Shown here piece by piece: positions 50,771-64,000 of a stretch of 64,000 nt of DNA. The notes under the pieces were generated by a model that saw only the letters and a list, made by a program, of their open reading frames with translations, did not search any database and was not told the DNA's origin. How positions within the stretch are numbered: the stretch's first letter is position 1; each line of letters begins with the position of its first letter. The stretch is from Trogon surrucura. Taxonomy: Eukaryota > Chordata > Aves > Trogoniformes > Trogonidae. Both the position numbers and the translations under genes were made by a program. The stretch covers positions 121,321,280 to 121,385,279 of the forward strand of contig CM036618.1 in NCBI GenBank assembly GCA_020746105.1. Direction: 5' to 3'.

Positions 50771-53700
50771 AAAAAATATTTTGTAGCAACTGCAGTGAGT
50801 CCTGGTCTTTTTCCCAAGAAGACACGTGCTCTTTTGACTCTCTGCACTCTGTCCAGCTTCAGATTTACACCCAAATAGACTCAGAGCAGAGTCTGCCTAG
50901 ACCTCATTCAAGATTGCTTTTATTCTTACTAATTTAATTTGCTGTGTCTTACTGAAACTTGACAAGAAAGTCAGATACCCACTCTGATGTCAGGCACAGA
51001 AAGTTTCAGACCAAACCCACCGTCCATGTGCTGCTTTGGGCAATACTTGAATTAACTTCTGGAAGCAGTATAATTAAAGATAAACCCCAGATTTCATATT
51101 GTATAGAACAGCAAGAAAAATCACCCACATATTTCCTCTTTTCCATACAGGTTTAATTAGAATTGCCAGTGGAATTTAGAAGAACTCAAGACACTTCACT
51201 ATCATGACCTTCTAGTAACACAGAACACCTTTGAATTAAGTCTTTTTATCTAAGTAGTCACTCCCAGAATACCAGACAAAGCTTTTCTTGAAAACATCCC
51301 TGTGTCCCTCAGTTGCATACATTGAATATTTCTGATCAAATCAATACAGCACTTCACACAGTAAAGGTAAAGCTGAGAATAATTGTTTGTAAGATACAGC
51401 AAAATTCCTGTCCATTTTTATAACGTTTCTCAAATCACGACTTCTAAATGCAACTATAGTTCGGATTCCAGTGAGTCTTCCTTCCAGAGTTGTCATGGCC
51501 TTCCTAAGACCTCACAGCACACACCTGTCTCTCAGCATCACCTTCAATAAAATCCAAGGGTTTTTGTTATCTTGCAATGGTGCGAGGTAGCTAATTGTTA
51601 CCGAGATAACACCAGGGAAAAGCAAAGACTTTTGGGTTAACGCTAGCCAACGTGGCAACAGAAGTCAGGGTACTGTCTTGCTTAGTCTTTGTTCAGCTGT
51701 CAGGACATACGTGATGTCTGATCCTGATGGAGGATGTATTTTATCCGACACTGGCATTTCCCAGATCATTCACTAGCACTACGAAGGTCTCCTAGTCAGT
51801 TCAAAGCTGGTACTCTTAATATTTATTTACTGGACTCGTATTTGAGCTAGATATTGTGAAAGGACTCTCTTCCCACCCTCAGCGTTACCAGCTGCCATGG
51901 TTTTATCAACAGTCCAACGGCATTTAATGTTTTCTCCTGTAGCTCTAACTCGTGGAGCAATGAGACTGTGTGACATCAGCTTTATCCCCTTCCCCCCTCT
52001 TTTTAATTTTTTTTTTAAATGACAGTAGAGGAACACTCGAGTTAGTGCTTTTTCTATTTTTCATGTGTTCCTCTACAGGCACAAAGACAACAATGTGGTG
52101 TCTTAAAGAAAGCCAAGATTTTCAGATGACAAATGGCTGTGGGAACTAGGCTGCAAAATAAACAACAAATATAGTAAGATCCATGTTGAATCTGAAAAGC
52201 CTTGGCAATTTTGGTTATGCAGCATTTTGTAATATTTATTATCCTCTGAGACCAAGTTTCAGTGTTACTTCCAATAAAAGCAAGTTAATAAATTGTATTT
52301 TTAATTTTCAACTGACCTACACTTGAATTTTATTTTCATAGCTTGGTTACAGATAAGAAGCTATTCACATTAGTATTTCTACTGTCCAGGGAACTAAAAT
52401 CATATTTCATAGAATTTTTCTATGTTTCAGTATTTCTTTTGGGTCAACATCAAAATTGTGTAGGACGTTTTTTTCCTAAACAAAGACTGAAGCCCAATCT
52501 AGTTGCCATTTTTTTTGCTTTCCTTTAGAATTTGTCTCTAGAGGGAGAAGATCCTATAATTGATTGACCATTTTTATAGTGGGAGACTATAAGTTCAAAT
52601 TCATTCTCTTGCCAGATTCATAACAGAGATTCTCAGCCCTTTTCTGCAGCAGGGACTTAAACCTGACTTTCTTTCACTTTCCCACACTATAGCCAAACAA
52701 AATTTTATTCATGCTCCTCCATAAAAAATCGTTCAGTGACACAGATGCAGAAGGACACAGAAGTAAGTATTGGTTTCAGAAAATAAGTTCAGAACTTTCT
52801 GAACCTTCTGTTCCTCTGAGTTTTTTTATACTTTTCAGTTTTAGCAGTTTATAGCATGTCTTTTCGGAAATAAATGTAGCATACAGTAAAATCAGTTATA
52901 AATCCACAGAATGCAGGTTTCAAATGTTCATTCTCTTCAATCAAAGACTATTTAGAATCTTTTTTAGAGGGCACTTCACTGTGGCTCCTTAATATCGGGC
53001 TCAAACGAGCCATTGAAATAATATGTTGCAAGGTGTAGGCTCTCTGCTGTAGCTGTTCCGGTGTTCACTATTAGCAGCTTAAGCTTCATAACCAGTAGGA
53101 TTAGTGTCAAACAGATCTCAGCGAGGCACAAGCATTAACCAAAATCTGAAAGAACACTTGGTGTAGCTATTCCACTCATTCCAGTCCTTGGGCAACTGCT
53201 GAGTTACATTCCCAAAACTCGAACAAACATGATGTAGAACTCTTCCTGAAATACTATATGGCGTCAAAATATTAGAGTGAGCATATATTTCATGTTCATT
53301 AGCTTTTTACGGTTCCCAAGAATCTTCTTGTCTTTTAAGATGTCACAAACAGGCAGGTTCATTTTCATATTTATCAAAACTTTGTTACGTACAGGTGGAG
53401 GAATAAAGGACCTTAAAATTGCTCAGATGAATGAACCTGTACTGACCTCTGATGGCTGAGAGTGTGTATGAAACATGGTCCTGCAGTTTGTGCTTCCTTA
53501 GGAACTCCGGTGCTCTAAGTAAAATAATGTTGACACAACAAGAAAAAAAGCTCTTTTGAGATGGAAACTAAATGATTTATAAGGGAGCCCTGGGATTATT
53601 TTTGCTTTGCATCATCATTTTCTTTTGAAATCAGAGTGAATATGTATAGAAGCCAAATGTTTGCAAAAACAGTTATTTTGAATGGAAACTGCTTTTCTAG

Positions 53701-55042
53701 CTTTCATTTGTTTGAAAATTTCACAACAAGGTTTTATTAAAACACCTGTCCACCTTATTCCTTTTTTATAAATAAGTTTATCTTTCTCATTGGAGGGCAG
53801 AAAATATATAAAGCACAAAAAAACTACTGTTAAAATTTTTATGGTTGCTGAGTTCACTCATACACTACATAAGACCCAACTCCTAGCACTGCTATGTTGG
53901 GAGAAGCACACAAACTTCAGTCACTGTCACTATGGTAGAAACTGTCTTGTGACCTTTGGAATGGGTTCCCCTGGGCCACCAAAAATATTAGAGGGGCAGG
54001 AGGAGAAGTCGTCTTCATTCTGGTGAGATCTTTTCTCCCAGGGATTTGTTCCTGGCAAAGGGCAAAGTCTGAGAATTTCTAGAGCTTTATCCAAGAGTCT
54101 TATTAGCAGCAATTTTTAGCCTCTTAAGTGGAAATGTCACTCTTAATAAAAAAAAATAGCAAAGCAAACCAAAGCAAAAAACACAACATGTGGGTCTTGC
54201 AGAGATAGCTAAAGAAGCCCCAAGTGCCTGATAATAAAGCTTTGAAAATGACAAAAAACAAATGCCTAAGCTTCCTATCTGCAAAAAGAAGCTACAAACC
54301 AAGCATCTACTTGAGTATCTACAAGAGACTGTAGGAAAGAAACCACCTACATTTTGAGTTGGTCCAAAAGAATCACATCTCACAAAAGACAAGATATAAG
54401 TTAAAATGTGAGGCTTGATTCTCCGTGCTTAGCTTGAATGGTTGAGGAGTGAGAGGCTTGATTTCCTCGTGGTTCACCATGTTGCACAGAGCAAGGCAGA
54501 GCTGAGGAAACAGCCGACCTCCCACTACAGAACACGGTGGGGCATAGGGACATGTATGTGTAGATAATTTCTTATTGCTTCTACCTGTGTTACCTTGGCT
54601 AGGCAGAGAGGTTCATGCAAGTATAACAGAGGTGATGATCTAGCTTCTTGTCCTGAAGTACTTCTGGTGGCATCAAGAACTTGCTGGAGGTCTCAGAACC
54701 AACACGGAACCACTCAGAGCAGCATATTTTGTTGACACGTGACCAGTGTCACTTCTATGCTCCATCTCAAATCCACGTTCAAACCCTGGGGGGAAAAAAA
54801 AATAAAAATCTACATCAAAGTCTTCAATATTTATAAAATATTCTTCCTGAACATTCGACATCACAGTGCTCGCAGAGATTCAATGCTAAGGCATTGGAGC
54901 CAAGTAATGGTTCATAGCTGATTCCGCTAAACTAATCCTCCAGCGTGGCTGGGATTCAGTGTAGGAACTGGGAGTCCTTTCATTTTCTCATGCCGCTAAG
55001 TGTGGATGTTCAGCGCACACTTCCTCCTGCCAGTTGACTTTT
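50771..55042. other. Upstream region: no gene seen
   Basis: AT-rich sequence with no recognisable exon, RNA gene or repeat family. A T-run lies near 52008-52016. The open frames (up to 101 residues) carry no motif. Confidence 0.5.
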
Positions 55043-55165
55043 CATAGAATCACAGAATCACAGAATCTTGGGGATTGGAAGGGACCTCAAAAGATCAAGT
55101 CCAATCCCCCTGCCAGAGCAGGAACGCCTCGATAATGCTACATCGGAACATGTCCAAGCTATAGA
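55043..55165 (-). mobile_element. CR1 LINE 3' end, antisense
   Basis: CATAGAATCACAGAATCACA opens with the reverse complement of an ATTCTGTG/ATTCTATG tail. TGGAAGGGACCTCAAAAGAT and CCAATCCCCCTGCCAGAGCA follow, the classic antisense 3' end of avian CR1. It uses mixed ATTCTGTG/ATTCTATG tail units, inserted in the same orientation as SPTLC3. The left end is sharp; the right end is approximate. Confidence 0.92.
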
Positions 55166-58100
55166 AGACAGCACCAAGTATATTCAAAATTAAGAGAGAA
55201 GGGGAAAAAAAACACCCAACCCTCTTGGTCGCTATAATAAGTTTGAAAATTTTTTGGTCTTAAAATTGAGTCCAAAGTCTTTCAATGCAAGAGAAAGATT
55301 CCCATTTGTTTTGGTGGGCAAAGAATCAGCTCCTTAGAGCTCAAAAGCACACATGGGAGCATGAAACCAGCTACACAATTTCCATTCTGTTGGATAGTCT
55401 GACTTTTCGCAATCTTATTTTGTCATACTTCGGAGAAAAATTCATAATCTTGAAATATTAAACAGACTGGCAATTCTGAAATGCCTTTGATAATTTAGTA
55501 TTACACCTAAAATATAGTGTAACATCAAGTCAAAATAAAAGGAAATGAGAAATACAAAAGTAAGAAAATGCAAACAAAATCAATTCACTGAATTTTTTTT
55601 TGAAACATTTACAAACGTATCTGTCAACGGTATAGTTGGGATGGAAATAATCCTGCGAAAAATTATTATTTTGATGCAACTACATCTTTGCAAAAGAAAT
55701 ATAAAGGCAGTGGTCTTGGCGCAGCAACCCCGATACCCTCAGCATTGCCAAAAGCCTTTCCTGAATTCCAGGGGCTCAGTTTCTCTGCAGGGAAGGTGCA
55801 AGGAGGGTTTTAAGCCAACTTCTTGTTGATAACCCAAGGTCATTAAGAGACTGTTTCAGTGTTTGATTTAAATTAGAGGCTCCTCATTACCGCACAATCT
55901 GACCATATACAGGAAGACAGGGACTTTAATGGTAGAACTTGCCAGACAGGTCCTTCTGAAAAGCTCTTGCCAGTCACAGCTAGCTGGGATCTGATACTGA
56001 ATAAAGCACTGCTATTCACAAGCAATTTAAACCTGAAATGGTCCTCAAGAAAAAACACAGCCATGGAGGAAAAACTCCCAGCAACAGCATCCTCTCTGCA
56101 CCTATTTCCATCTTTTTCAAGGCTTTTTCTGCTGCCCGAGAAGTGGGCTTTGGTAAACTCAAGAACCCTGATTGTCTGATGTAGCAGAGACTTTTGTAGC
56201 ATGCTGAAATATCACTACTGTGAGCTTTAAATACAAGCAGATGCGATTGTATGTGAGAAAGCATAGCGTAAACCGGTCACGAAGGAACATGCTCTTAGCT
56301 TACCTAGATTTTCGAGTGTGAAAACACAGCTGGCTTAGTACAGTACAGCACAGCACTTCGATGAAGTGAAAAATCAACAGGAAAGCTACTCATTTGCAGG
56401 TGAAGAAATAGAATGAGTGACTCCAGTCAATTCTTTTGCCAGAGAACTGCCGAGAAGCAGTGCCTGGGCAGCACCTGCAGACTCGCTGCTGCACGGCCAG
56501 CGAGCACTGGCGGCTAGCGAGCCTTTGAACTCTCACCAAGATAATTTCAACATCCAAAAATCTGCCTATTTCATTTCTTACTTTAATGATAATAGCACAT
56601 TAAAGTGTCCTGAGAATACAGCGGGTAACATATATGTGTGTCTAAAATCACAAGTCAGTCTATATGCACACACACATACCTGTATCATCTGTGTTGGTTT
56701 CAGTTTCTGTCCTGGCTTGGATCGTGCCAGTTGGATGGCGGGTGAGTGTTCAGCATCATGATTTAAGACTAGAAATTCAAGTGTATGTATTCAGTTACTC
56801 AAGTGTCCTTAATACTGACAATAATTTGTACAATCTAAAAAAAAATTAATAGACGTATTAGGTCAAATAATTGCTTGACTGAATGACTTTCACAGCAAAG
56901 TGTCACAAATGTATGCAAAAGTCACAGTTCATTTTCTGGGATAATCACACGATTAGCAAGAAAACTGGCAAATGTATCAAAAATTTGATCATATTTGAGA
57001 GCATTGTGCTAAATCCAGCTTCTGCTCACTTGAATTTTGGTTTCTGAAAAGCCACTGTTAGCACAGATTAACCCCAGCGCAAGAGTTGTTCTGATCAAAT
57101 CTATACCTAAAACGTTTTGAAAGAAGATGATAAATTTTGTTTTACCATTAAGTGGAGGAAGGAAAACTAAATTCACAGCTAGTGGAAGATTTTTTCAGAC
57201 TGGTGATGCGGTAGGCTTTTCTAATCTATATTGGAAAAGATCGGACATTCATCAACTTACTCTCTTTATTAAATAGAAGAATCTTGCTGATAATATATTT
57301 TCTAGAAGTACAGAAAAAATATTTGAGCTTCACACACTTCGTCGATCTCAAAATTATTGTCAGCTTTTTCTCTATTATAAAGTAAGACTATGTGCCAGAA
57401 AGTTCTTTATGACGCTACAGCTCTCATCAGGGCACTTGATGCAACTTAAGCAGAATGTAGGTTGTTGGGAGACATGTAGAGAGAGAAATGGCTACACAGA
57501 TGAACTTTTAGGAAAACAGTTGAGAGATGTTTCCAAGTTAGGAAAGCACAATAAACTAAGAGATATCAAACAGGGTTACTACCTAAAATAATCCAGTATA
57601 ACTTTTTCAATAGTATAGTCAGGAATATCTGGGTGCAGTGGAAAATGAAAATAGATTTATTTTTTTTTAATAACGATATACAGACTTTTCACCATTGCAC
57701 TGTGAATTGTAGAATCTGAGTGGCGTAGGAACAGGGTCAGGATCCTGATCTACTGATTCGTATTTAACAGAGAATGGAAACAATTAATTAAGAATCAGGG
57801 GAAACTGAGTTTGTCTATTTAAGTGCAGGAAAGTCAGAAAGCCTCAGGCTGCCACTCTGATGTGGAAGGATAAATTGTGCAGAGATATCAAGCACTGTTC
57901 CTACGTTAATTATAGCTGCTTCAGCAGAGAGCAGATGACAGTGGCACAAGAAGGCCCCAGCTGGACAAGTACTTTAGAATGAGCTAAATTTGGGCAGGCA
58001 CACCTGGTAAGGAGAATAACAGAATGCCACACACGAGTGAATCAAACTGAAATATACAACTGAGTAATGAAACAGGAGAAGGCAGAAGACTGCATACCTA

Positions 58101-61100
58101 TGGGAAAAGATAAATTACTTCCAAGATAAGTATTGTACCATCAGCATGGTGATCTCCATACTAGCATAACCTAGGAACGCCGCAGTTAAAACAAGTCATT
58201 CACTGCTCAAGACGTGGGGTGTTTTAGTTGGGGTAATTAGCACACACATGGTTGTGTGAAGTTTTAAAGGAAAAAAAAAAGACAAAAGCTGAAAAAAGAG
58301 ATAGCAATGTCAGAGTATTTCAGTTTTACTGGAAGATAAATTTAGCTAAGTCAACATTCCGCAGATGTATAGGACTGATCTTGTACACTGAAGTGTCTTG
58401 CCTTCACTATGCTTTACCTCAGGAAGGCTAAGGTGTATTAGTTACCCTGAGGTTAATAGGAAAAAACCCCACAAACCCACACCAAAACACGAACTGCTTC
58501 AGCCATAGCGAAGACAAGCAGTCAGTTTAATTTATTGTAAGGTAAGCAGAAAGGTTGTGCCTAGATAGGAATATAGCACTGGCCTCACACTCGTGGCCAG
58601 AGGCAAGTACCTGAAGTGTCACCTTCCTCTTCAGTATTGTAGTGACATAATCCACATTTGTTACCTTGCTCTAACAAACTCATCTGTCTTGAGTAACAAA
58701 GACAAAACCTTCTTCTATTTTGGTTTTCGGGTCAAAGGCAAAGCTTAGAGAAACATATTAAGAATTGCTGGGAAACCATTTCTATTGAAAAAACTGATCA
58801 GTTTTTACATCTAAATTTCTGAGTATTTTTTTTTGCTTTCAGTAAACATAAGGTAGCTATTATCTTCTGTTCAAGCTGTTTCACCATTCCCTTGCCTTCA
58901 ACACAAACTGATACAAAAATCACCATATCCCACTCCAGATTGCTTCTGAGAATGAAATTATTTATGCAGGATAAAACCTGTACCTTCCTCTGAGGTTAGG
59001 GATCAGACCCTCTTCCCAAGAGCTTCTGGAAGCGAATATCCCCAAACAGCAGCAGTCAGCAATTTCAAAAACCAGGTCATTTAAATGAAAGGGAAAAAAC
59101 CCAGGCTTTATAGATTAAAACGGAGGCAAAGTCATGAAATTCATATTAAATATAACATAAAACCAGAAAGAAAATAGACCTTTTTTGTTACAATTTGCTG
59201 ACTAAGTAAGAATAAACCCTTACATAGCAAAAAGGCCAGATTCTCTTAAAACCAGCACACAATCTGCCAGGCATCTTCCCTAAATATCTTCTTTCAACCC
59301 TTTTAGGGGCCTCATGTTCAGGTATGAAGACTCTTTTCTGGCAAGCGGGACATGAGGATTACTGCTAATAGTGACATATATAGAGACTGGAATGTTTTTC
59401 CAACGGACTTGACTTCGGACTAAGACCACAAGATTTACCTCCTGTACATATCACAAACATTTTTGCTATCAAGGATATACGGTCATACCAAAGAGTAATT
59501 CTACTACAGGCTCAAGAATTTATAAACTCTGCCTATGTAATTGTAACTTGTGGAATGCTACAAACCGAGTGGCAGGATTTCAATTCACAGTAAGATCGAT
59601 TGGTAGTGGCGCTAATAAGATGACCTACCCCAGCTGGTATCCTTCTCCTTCCACATGTATCAGTTTGGTACCAGCTGAATCTTCTTGAGAATATAATATT
59701 AAGCTGCTGATAACATATCAGATAAATGTATCACAGACAGAAGCTGTCACAGTCTAAGTCGAATTACTGAGAGAAAAAAACCCACAAGCACAGGAATTCA
59801 GAAAATTAGACTTACAATTATCACACGGAATGCAGTGGTCAAATCCCTGAAGTTTGCGAACAGTTTGAATATCACCACCAAAGCAATCGCGTGTCAAATA
59901 CTCACAATGGATGTCTGCCATGAAAAGAGCAAACAAATCATTAGTGCAGATCAACCCATACAGCCTTCTGCTCCTTTATTTAGCACAACCAGTTCTTTGG
60001 ACAGGCCCAGGGATGAGCTAGGCTCCTGTTCTACACTGACAAGCATGTTGAGATCAGCTGCATGTTTGATCTCCCCAAGCAGTGGATCGGTGCTGAATCT
60101 CTCATTTTTGACAGCAGCTGGCCACGCAGTCCCACAACACGGAATTGTTACTTGTGGAAAAAACCAAAAAAAAACCCTGTGCAGCCAGTAACACGCTGAC
60201 GACAAAGCCTTGTCTGCACCCCAGATGTCCGCAGGGCTCCCAGGGCCCGTTTTCACATGTGTAATTACATCACATTTCCTTTTTAGTGGACTTACGCTCA
60301 GGCTGAATTTAAACTGTCCACAAACACCATCTGCTCTTGCAGTGAGCGCTGCACTTGTTCCTTTCTCAGCTACCGGCAGCCAACACCAGGACCTGGAAAC
60401 CAAGCATGTTGCTGCACAGTCCAACAGATGGCTGTCTTGCATTTCTTTCCATTAACAACCACATTTGCTATAGAGAAACAGCTGTCACTGTTCTCTGGAA
60501 TCTATTTGCCATCATGATTCTACACAATTTTGCAAAAAGAAGGGATAAGAAATTCCCTAAACCCTTCCACATTGTATACAGAGGAAATTTTAACTACAGC
60601 ATAACTACTGCACTGTTTAATATGAGACCACTATACTAAGAATTCATCTTTTTTTCCTCATTAGGCCTCATCTATTACAGATTTTGTTCTAATTTAAACC
60701 TTTTCAGTCTATCTACACTCAACAGAGTTAAAACAATAAATGCACACAGATAGAATCATCATCTGGCATAACTAGGTGAGAGAACTGGTCTACACTACCT
60801 AGGAAATCAGAGAAATGATCCAGCAGCTCTACGTGGGCTTCCGAATACGTAAGTCAGCAGTTATTTATAGATCCTAAGCAGCCTTGGCTAAATATCACAA
60901 AAAATAGTGAATGATTTTGTCATGAGCACAGTCTGCTCTTTGAGTTATCATTTGCAGCTTATTATTAACTGCATATGTGTGTCTGCATGACAAACGTTTT
61001 TAGCCCTGCAGATGTTTATGAATCCTAAATACTTCACAAATAGTCGGTGAATAATTATCTGTGCTGAAAAGTAATATTGCGCGTCATTATGGGTTAGATG

Positions 61101-62289
61101 GTTTTGGTTGTTTTCTCATTTTAACAGACTAAATTATCTACCCATAGTGTAAAAACAGAAGACTTGCCTAAACAGATAAATCAAATGCCTGAAAAAATAT
61201 CAGATTCTTGTAGAAATAGCAGCAGGGGACAATTAATAAAAAAATTTTGTAGTGTTTTTTTTATTATTGGCAAGAGTTGGAAGAATTTTTGAGTAATTAA
61301 CACATCCACAGAATACCTGATCAATTCACAGAATACCTGATTAATTCAGGAACACAGCAAAAGGAAACAATGAACCAATTCAGTAGTTCATCAAGAATAA
61401 TTTTGAACACTTCTAGTCCGTAATAGTCTTAAAGACTTACAATTAACCACCATTGTCAGAGCGGAAAACTCCCCTAATTTAAAATAAATTAGACTGCATT
61501 TTGGACAGCTCCATTGTTCAACAATAAACATCACTTGAAAGAGTATTTAGTTTGGATTGGTGGACAGAAGAGCTAAAGAAGAGCTGAAACATACTATAGA
61601 TACTTGCCTGGATGCCAGTTTTAACTTGATTTTGCCTGTATTGACAAGAGTGGTCCGTGTTCCGCAGAGAACACACCTGTCAGACACACACCAGTAAATA
61701 TTTCTTCAGTGGTCACTTGAAAACATGTCAACACTTCTTGTTCATCACCCTCTGCCCACTGAAAACTTTGTGGAGGAATCCTCCCTGCCCCTTTCTAAAC
61801 GCTTTAGCCAAAAGCAACGTTATTCTGGATTTGAAGCACATTCTTTGAACTTCATGGAATTTCTACTCCTTCATACAGTGGGGTCAAAAAACAGCGTATT
61901 ATCTCCTCTTAGGAAATATACGTAATACAATATGAAATGTAGACTTTAGCAAGAGAACTCAAGAAGAAAAGTAAGGACGTAGGACTATATGATAGCCTTT
62001 TGTCATTAAAATGTTTACAGTTTTGGCCAGAACATTTGACCAAAGACAAAAACCAGTTAGGGGTTGTAACGTCGTTTTCCATCACTTATGATTGATGTTT
62101 AGATTAAAATTCTTTTTTAAATGTGTATTTCTGATGGAAAACAACATAACCAATCCTCACAGAAAATTAGTTTCAAATTCACTATTGTAGGATAAAAACT
62201 AGAATCCTCATTAAAATTTTTATAGCTCAGACATTAAGAGAACAGAAACATTATCCCATTACTAACATGTCAAATCGAATATACTAGGA
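55166..62289. other. Upstream region: no supportable gene
   Basis: AT-rich, no confident exon or RNA gene. A slightly GC-richer patch with several CpGs lies at about 56450-56530, and GGCGGGTGAGT, which resembles a splice donor, lies near 56737-56747 on the plus strand. Neither is enough to call a transcript. The 163-residue minus frame at 59951-60442 has no recognisable domain. Confidence 0.45.
61307..61346. repeat. Tandem duplication, two 20-bp units
   Basis: CACAGAATACCTGATCAATT (61307-61326) is followed at once by CACAGAATACCTGATTAATT (61327-61346). They differ at one position. This is a recent short tandem duplication in non-coding DNA. Confidence 0.95.
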
Positions 62290-62378
62290 TATAGTTTAGT
62301 GATCATGGTAATGTTGGGTTGATGGTTGGACTAGATGCTCTTAGAGGTCTTTTCCACCCTTAATGATTCTATGATTAC
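62290..62378 (+). mobile_element. CR1 LINE 3' end fragment
   Basis: ATAGTTTAGTGATCATGGTA, then GATGGTTGGACTAGATGCTC, TTAGAGGTCTTTTCCACCCT and TAATGATTCTATGATTA form a CR1 3' end of the subtype with TTAGAGGTCTTTTCCAACCTTAATG. Plus orientation, short and 5' truncated. Confidence 0.88.
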
Positions 62379-64000
62379 CTTCTCCGAACAGATGTCAAAA
62401 GGAATATATTGCTTAAAGTTACTCAGGTAATCACTTTAACCAACAAATATATTTGGAAAAAAAAATCACTGCTAATTTCAGAACAGAAAGGAAAAACCAC
62501 AATGTATAAAATGCAATTGCTGCTGTTCCTTACTTACCATAACACGCCGTTCTTCAGTACGCAATTGATGGGGCTACAAAACTCTGCCATCAGACAAAAG
62601 AGAAGGATGGCGATAAAGCAATACGTATCATTTTTCTATCATAACAGAAGAAAGTATCTACAAGTGACTTACTCTGGCCTTTTCCCTCTCTTGGTAGGGG
62701 ATTTTTTCTGATATTGTAGAAGCCCACATGAACATGAGGCCAGTGGATGAGGCCAGAATCAGAGAGACAAAGGCAGGTGATGATTTTGCAACATATCTTT
62801 GCCTGGAGTCTTTCACCAGAGTTCAACTGCCCCAAGTCGCCAAAGCTTGTGAGGATGACGATGAAGAGCATGGACCTCAACAGCTCACCAGGAGGTAAGC
62901 AGTCACTCCGAGGAAGTCCTGCTGCTTGCAGTATGTTCACGTGCTGGTGAATAACAACAGGCAGAAGAACACGAATGTGCCACTGATCACAGCTGTGACA
63001 TCCCTGAGGTCCTTTCAGCTCCATCCACGCAGACACTTCATCCTGCAACAACATTTAGAAATGGGAGAGTGAATAATGAGCCCCTGGGTTTAACCAGCAT
63101 AGCTGGTTTTATAATCTAATGCTGGTTTTATAATCTAATGCTCTCCTGAATGGAACCCACATTTCTGCTGCAAATGGGGAGAAGATAATCTTTCCTTTAT
63201 TGTGATGTCCACGTGTATTTTTTGAAAGCATATACTGCACAGCAGGCTTCTCATCTGCAATAATCAATGGCCAAATATTTTTATGTAGCGCTAAAAAAAA
63301 ATCAATGGCCAAGTTTTCACTTGCTCCCATTTCTATGACAGCAGAATCTATTAAAAGACTGTATATTTGTAAAGTGAAACAAGCACAGGTAATCTGTTCC
63401 TGGGCCAGTAGTTGACACAGCTCATACTCTAAGGGAAAGTTTTGTGTTTTACTTAAGTTCTTCCACAGTGGGAACTCACAAAGCAAATACCAATACAATC
63501 CTTGCTGAGACCCAATCTCTTCTCAGACTCTCAGCAATCCATGGTCTCATCTTGCATACAGCAGGCTTTTTTTCTTGTATGACTTTATTTATACAGACAA
63601 CTGTTTTCTAGTGCCAAGATGCTGGGAATTGTCCAGACTGCTGGGATCTGCTGAAGCTGCACGACCTCTTTGCAGACACTCATCTCCACCTCTGCTGACA
63701 GAGCGATGGGCAGTCACTCTCTCACCACAAGCAGGCTACCACCCACGGATGAATGAACACAGACAGGTCTCCTTAACATACTCCAAGGTTACCTTGGCAT
63801 CTAGATAAAATTTAAAATCCCTAGCAGACAAAAATAACTTCTGGAATTGGTTGTGGAGGAAGGACGTTCTGAAAAATTTCCCTGTAAGTGCACTGTGGTG
63901 GGCACCGTGGAGTGGAGCATGATGGAATGTTGCCAGGACCCCTATCAATATTCTTTCCAGTTCTGATGGACATTATCAACAGCTCCTTCTAAGCAGGCTG
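62379..64000. other. Right end of the window: no supportable gene
   Basis: Contains a 154-residue minus frame (62590-63054) and a 129-residue minus frame (63109-63498), neither with a domain I recognise. It also holds the exact 19-bp tandem duplication listed separately. No repeat family was identified. Confidence 0.45.
63102..63139. repeat. Exact tandem duplication, two 19-bp units
   Basis: GCTGGTTTTATAATCTAAT occurs at 63102-63120 and again without gap at 63121-63139, with no mismatch. A looser direct repeat of AATCAATGGCCAA lies about 130-170 bp further right (around 63259 and 63299). Confidence 0.97.

Noticed and set aside
50469-50825. 118-residue minus-strand open frame
   Set aside because: It overlaps the CR1 ORF2 C-terminal frame on the other strand and is its shadow.
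1-64000. CRISPR arrays, tRNA, rRNA or bacterial-type operons
   Set aside because: No regularly spaced repeats, no cloverleaf-like or rRNA sequence and no closely packed frames were seen; the window is vertebrate intron and intergenic DNA.

Overview
The window reads as nuclear DNA of a bird. Several fragments belong to CR1, the main avian LINE family, and they carry its typical 3' tails of ATTCTATG or ATTCTGTG 8-mers. Four well-conserved vertebrate exons are separated by AT-rich introns. The species cannot be named from the sequence.

The only host gene I can support is SPTLC3, a catalytic subunit of serine palmitoyltransferase, on the minus strand. Its start codon is at 37531. Coding exons 1 to 4 lie at 37412-37531, 4861-5052, 3295-3449 and 2217-2365. 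All four junctions are GT-AG and the reading frames join cleanly. They encode about 205 N-terminal residues: the variable leader, the membrane segment and the start of the PLP-fold core. The rest of the gene, including the PLP lysine, lies beyond base 1. The leader holds a natural run of six histidines.

Intron 1 is about 32.4 kb. It contains an old, broken endogenous retrovirus of class III (ERV-L-like) pol type, inserted in the opposite orientation (about 27506-31098), with two diverged LTRs. Just beyond it is a long antisense CR1 ORF2 fragment (about 31655-32610). There is another antisense CR1 reverse-transcriptase scrap at about 8640-8900, several short CR1 3' ends, and a locally GC-rich patch near 20440-20820.

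From about 37600 to 64000, upstream of the gene, I find no supportable protein-coding gene. The region holds CR1 fragments, including a copy at 50258-50770 whose ORF2 C-terminus is still open, plus short tandem duplications and homopolymer runs. It may contain non-coding 5' exons or regulatory DNA of SPTLC3, but nothing in the sequence proves this. There is no operon-type organisation, CRISPR array or recognisable RNA gene. I did not find a new biological system. The most interesting items are the natural His6 leader and the mosaic retroviral remnant.
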